In this document: piece after piece, positions 5,895 through 8,490 of the stretch | Numbering within the stretch: position 1 is the stretch's first letter | Layout of the letters: each line of letters opens with the position of its first letter | NCBI GenBank assembly: GCA_943328885.2 | Contig: CALQBT020000088.1 | Location: 1-8,490, forward strand | From: Bordetella parapertussis | GTDB taxonomy: Bacteria > Pseudomonadota > Gammaproteobacteria > Burkholderiales > Burkholderiaceae_C | Length of the DNA stretch: 8,490 bases | Reading direction: 5' to 3' | The notes under the pieces: model-generated | Databases searched by the model: none | Told to the model about the DNA's origin: nothing | What the model saw: the letters and a program-made list of their open reading frames with translations, nothing else | Made by a program: the position numbers and the translations under genes

Positions 5895-6593
5895 ATGAAG
5901 ATCGCCGTCATTCCAGCCCGAGGCGGTAGCAAACGTATTCCGCGCAAGAACATTCGCGAGTTCGCGGGCCGGCCGATGATTGCCTATGCAATCGACGCGG
6001 CGCACGCGAGTGGCCTGTTCGACCACGTGCTGGTCTCGACCGACGATGCCGAGATCGCGCAGATCGCTCAGCGCCATGGCGCCGAAGTGCCGTTCAAGCG
6101 CCCGCCCGAACTTGCGGACGACCACACGCCCACGGTGCCCGTGATCGTGCATGCCATCCAGGCTTGCCGCAGCCTCGGCTGGCCGGTTGAGCACGTGTGC
6201 TGCATCTACCCCGGCGTCCCCCTGATCCAGGCGGACGACATCGCCGCCGCACTGGCGCTGCTCGACAGCGCGGGCGGCGCCGGCTACACCTTCCCGGTGA
6301 CGCCGTTCCCGTCGGCGATCCAGCGCGCCCTGCGCCGCGCGCTCGACGGCCGTGTCGCGCCCTTCCACCCCGAGCACGTCAACACCCGCACGCAGGATCT
6401 TGAGCCCGCGTTCCACGACGCCGGCCAGTTCTACTGGGGACTGGCGGACACCTGGCTGGCGGGACTGGCGATCCACGCGAACGCCCACACGATGGTGTTG
6501 CCCGAGTGGCGCGTGATCGACATCGACACGCCCGCCGATTGGGCGCGCGCCGAGGCACTCTTTCGCGCCTTGAGCGACCAAGGCCTACGATGA
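5895..6593 (+). CDS. pseF: Pseudaminic acid cytidylyltransferase (CMP-Pse synthetase)
   Basis: PseF activates pseudaminic acid with CTP to give CMP-Pse, the donor for glycosyltransferases; it is a NeuA-type nucleotidyltransferase needing a divalent metal. The 232 residues fit the family. The CTP-binding motif IPARGGSKRIPRKNI (6-20) is intact, followed by STDDAEIAQIA (48-58), RPPELADDHTPT (69-80), DAGQFYWG (175-182) and VIDIDTPADW (207-216), all typical of PseF. One deviation is IYPGVPLI (104-111), where the family usually has a Y-A/P-T-A-P-F core. ATG 5895 puts the nucleotide-binding strand at the N-terminus; an upstream in-frame GTG at 5760 would add 45 non-homologous residues and is rejected. 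The ribosome site is weak and lies in a palindrome. The stop overlaps the next start as ATGA, implying translational coupling. Confidence 0.95.
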   Translation: MKIAVIPARGGSKRIPRKNIREFAGRPMIAYAIDAAHASGLFDHVLVSTDDAEIAQIAQRHGAEVPFKRPPELADDHTPTVPVIVHAIQACRSLGWPVEHVCCIYPGVPLIQADDIAAALALLDSAGGAGYTFPVTPFPSAIQRALRRALDGRVAPFHPEHVNTRTQDLEPAFHDAGQFYWGLADTWLAGLAIHANAHTMVLPEWRVIDIDTPADWARAEALFRALSDQGLR

Positions 6594-8131
6594 GAGTTGC
6601 GCTGCGTGTCGATGTGTCGCGCCAAATCGGCACGGGCCATCTGCTGCGTTGCGCCGCGTTAGCGCGCGCGTTGAGCGACGTCGACGCCGACGTGTGCTTT
6701 GTCATGCGGGATTTAGGCCTAGACAGGGTTGATTGGCTGCGCGCGCAGGGTTTCGAGTCGACGCTGCTACCACCGCCTGCGCAAGGCCTCGACAGCCTTG
6801 CCGCCAATCCTGCAATCAACCATGCCGCTTGGGCAGGCGTGACCGACGAAACCGACGTCATGCAAACGGTACAAGCCCTGCGCGGCTCGGTGATCGACTG
6901 GTTGGTCATTGACCACTACAGCTTCGACCAGCGCTGGCATCGCGCCGTCGCGGCTGCGCTGGGTTGCCAAATTGCCGTGATCGACGACCTCGCCGACCGT
7001 GACTTGGCTGCTGACTTGCTTGTCGACCACAACCAGCACCGCGACCATCGTGCGAAGTATGGTGAGCATCTGCCGAGTGCTGCCGTGCTGCTCGGCGGAC
7101 CACGCTACGCCCTGCTGGGTGCGGTCTTCGCCGACGCGCCGCGCTGTCAGATTCAACACGGGGTGGACAGCATCGGCGTTTTCATGGGCGGCGTAGACGA
7201 ACGCAATGCCTCGCTCGCCGTGCTCGCAGCAATAGATTGGGCAGGTTTCGAAGGCAGGGTTGAGATCGTCACGACCTCAGCCAATCCACATCTGCCGGTC
7301 TTGGGCCGGGCTGTGGCGGCACGCCAGGCCACGACGCTGTCGATCGATCTGCCCAACCTTGCCGCCTTCTTCGCAAGGCACGACCTGCAGATCGGCGCCG
7401 GCGGCGGTGCCACCTGGGAGCGCTGCTGCATCGGCGCCCCGACGCTCGCCGTGGTGGTGGCCGACAACCAGTTGGCTGTCGTGCCCGAACTCGTGTCTAT
7501 GGGCGTTTTGGCCACCGCGCAACCGGCCTCGTCGCTCGATGCGGATGTTCTCGGCAGCGCCATCCGCGAAATGATCGCCGCAACGCCACGTCGACGTGCC
7601 CTCGCCGAGCGCTCGCGCGCACTCGTCGATGGCCTGGGCGCACGCCGCGTGGCGCTGCGCATGGCAGGCCATAGCTTGACGGTGCGGCCGGCCATCGCCG
7701 ATGACGCCGCGATGCTGCACCAATGGCGCAATCATCCCGAGACGCGCCGCGTTTCACGCGACGCGGGCGAGATTTCATTGGCCGACCACTGGGCTTGGCT
7801 GCAGCGCACGCTGACTGATGCTGCGCGAACCCTGCTGGTGGGCGAGGTTGGCCGCGTCCCTGTGGGTGCGATCCGCTTCGACCGTTTGGCCGACGCGCGC
7901 GCCGAGGTCTCGCTATACCTCGACCCCGGACTGCACGGCCTGGGCCTAGGTGCTGCGCTGCTGCGTGCTGGCGAGCGCAGCGTTCCGCAAGACCACCATC
8001 TGCTCGCCGCAGTGCTGCCCGGCAACGAGGCCTCGACGCGCCTGTTTGCCGGTGCAGGCTACCTGTCTGCTGGCCCTGGTGCCTGGATCAAGACCGCCGC
8101 CCAGCGAATTCCCCGGAACCCGACCCTATGA
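6590..8131 (+). CDS. pseG: PseG-PseH fusion: UDP-sugar hydrolase plus GNAT N-acetyltransferase of the pseudaminic acid pathway
   Basis: A 513-residue two-domain protein. Residues 1 to about 358 are PseG, the GT-B-fold hydrolase that removes UDP from UDP-2,4-diacetamido-2,4,6-trideoxy-beta-L-altropyranose. RVDVSRQIGTGHLLRC (6-21) places a histidine at position 17, the catalytic residue number in C. jejuni PseG; IGAGGGATWERC (268-279) and ADNQ (291-294) form the nucleotide-binding loop region. Residues about 362-502 are a GNAT domain (LTVRPAIADDAAMLHQWRNH at 363-382; acetyl-CoA loop HGLGLGAAL at 449-457; LPGNEASTRLFAGAGY at 476-491), best explained as PseH, which acetylates the C4 amine just before the PseG step. 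The acetyl-CoA loop has His449 where Gln or Arg is usual. No separate pseH is visible, so the fusion would complete the pathway. Start ATG 6590 overlaps the pseF stop and has AAGG 6 bases upstream. A longer reading from 6506 inside pseF is rejected. Confidence 0.94.
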   Translation: MRVALRVDVSRQIGTGHLLRCAALARALSDVDADVCFVMRDLGLDRVDWLRAQGFESTLLPPPAQGLDSLAANPAINHAAWAGVTDETDVMQTVQALRGSVIDWLVIDHYSFDQRWHRAVAAALGCQIAVIDDLADRDLAADLLVDHNQHRDHRAKYGEHLPSAAVLLGGPRYALLGAVFADAPRCQIQHGVDSIGVFMGGVDERNASLAVLAAIDWAGFEGRVEIVTTSANPHLPVLGRAVAARQATTLSIDLPNLAAFFARHDLQIGAGGGATWERCCIGAPTLAVVVADNQLAVVPELVSMGVLATAQPASSLDADVLGSAIREMIAATPRRRALAERSRALVDGLGARRVALRMAGHSLTVRPAIADDAAMLHQWRNHPETRRVSRDAGEISLADHWAWLQRTLTDAARTLLVGEVGRVPVGAIRFDRLADARAEVSLYLDPGLHGLGLGAALLRAGERSVPQDHHLLAAVLPGNEASTRLFAGAGYLSAGPGAWIKTAAQRIPRNPTL

Positions 8132-8490
8132 TCAAAATTGGAAACCGCGAGATTGGCATGCATGTGCGCCCTTATCTCATTGCCGAGATGTCGGGCAATC
8201 ACAACCAGTCGCTGGACCGCGCCCTGGAGATCGTCACTGCCGCCGGCCGGGCCGGCGCCGACGCAGTGAAGCTGCAGACCTACACCGCCGACACGATGAC
8301 GCTGGACGTGCGAACGGCCGGCTTCGTGATCGATGACCCCAAGAGCCTGTGGGCAGGGCGCCAGCTTTACGAGCTATACCAGGAGGCGCACACGCCGTGG
8401 GAATGGCACCGGCCGATCATGGAGCGAGCCGCATCACTGGGCATGCACTGTTTCAGCACGCCTTTCGACGATAGCGCCGTCGACTTCCTC
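8128..8490 (+). CDS. pseI: Pseudaminic acid synthase, N-terminal part (partial)
   Basis: PseI condenses 2,4-diacetamido-2,4,6-trideoxy-L-altropyranose with phosphoenolpyruvate to make pseudaminic acid; it belongs to the NeuB/SpsE family, with a metal-dependent TIM barrel and a C-terminal SAF (antifreeze-like) domain. The first 121 residues are visible, covering the start of the barrel: LIAEMSGNHNQSLDRAL (17-33), GADAVKLQTY (43-52) and FSTPFD (109-114) are typical of PseI. The SAF domain and most active-site residues lie beyond the right edge, so completeness cannot be judged. The ATG overlaps the pseG-pseH stop as ATGA, and GGA lies 10 bases upstream, so translation is probably coupled. It supplies the sugar that PseF activates. 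Confidence 0.95.
   Translation, partial: MIKIGNREIGMHVRPYLIAEMSGNHNQSLDRALEIVTAAGRAGADAVKLQTYTADTMTLDVRTAGFVIDDPKSLWAGRQLYELYQEAHTPWEWHRPIMERAASLGMHCFSTPFDDSAVDFL

Noticed and set aside
5691..6581. 296-codon minus-strand frame opposite pseF
   Set aside because: It is fully opposite a well-conserved pseF, with low-complexity Arg/Gly/Val-rich sequence expected of a shadow frame.
6506..6589. Upstream start of the PseG-PseH gene inside pseF
   Set aside because: The PseG family starts with RVDVS...GTGH at residues 6-17, as given by ATG 6590, which also has AAGG 6 bases upstream and an ATGA coupling overlap.
1..8490. CRISPR arrays, tRNAs, insertion sequences or prophage attachment sites
   Set aside because: I looked for regularly spaced repeats, cloverleaf-like segments, terminal inverted repeats with transposase genes and long direct repeats, and found none beyond the short repeats listed.

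Overview
The window looks like a chromosomal surface-glycan locus from a high-GC Gram-negative bacterium. Codon use (CTG, CGC, GTG, GCG favoured) and the protein families suggest a betaproteobacterium of the Burkholderiales type. That assignment is an inference from composition and family resemblance, because no rRNA or other marker gene is present.

Layout. At the left edge, on the minus strand, lies the start of a type I secretion (T1SS) ABC transporter, cut by the window end. An AT-rich divergent intergenic region (575-768) with two small palindromes separates it from a rightward run of genes that continues off the right edge. In order these are a TPR-containing GT41/SPINDLY-type glycosyltransferase, pseB, pseC, a pseudaminic-acid-associated SAM methyltransferase, a gap of about 316 bases holding at most one doubtful small ORF plus short repeats, pseF, a fused pseG-pseH gene, and the first 121 codons of pseI.

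How the genes work together. PseB, PseC, PseH (C-terminal half of the fusion), PseG (N-terminal half), PseI and PseF form the complete six-step route from UDP-GlcNAc to CMP-pseudaminic acid, a sialic-acid-like nonulosonic sugar. The methyltransferase may decorate the sugar or an intermediate. The TPR-GT41 protein has the architecture expected of a cytoplasmic protein O-glycosyltransferase and resembles in layout the flagellin glycosyltransferase FlmG, which uses pseudaminic acid. The divergent T1SS exporter raises the possibility that a T1SS-secreted surface protein, rather than or besides flagellin, is the target. No acceptor protein is visible in the window, so the target remains inference.

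Tight packing (an 11-base overlap at pseB/pseC and ATGA overlaps at pseF/pseGH and pseGH/pseI) supports operon transcription and translational coupling. A clear GC dip at about 4740-5040, around the pseC/methyltransferase junction, and the unexplained gap before pseF are the two places where the locus looks as if it has been reassembled.
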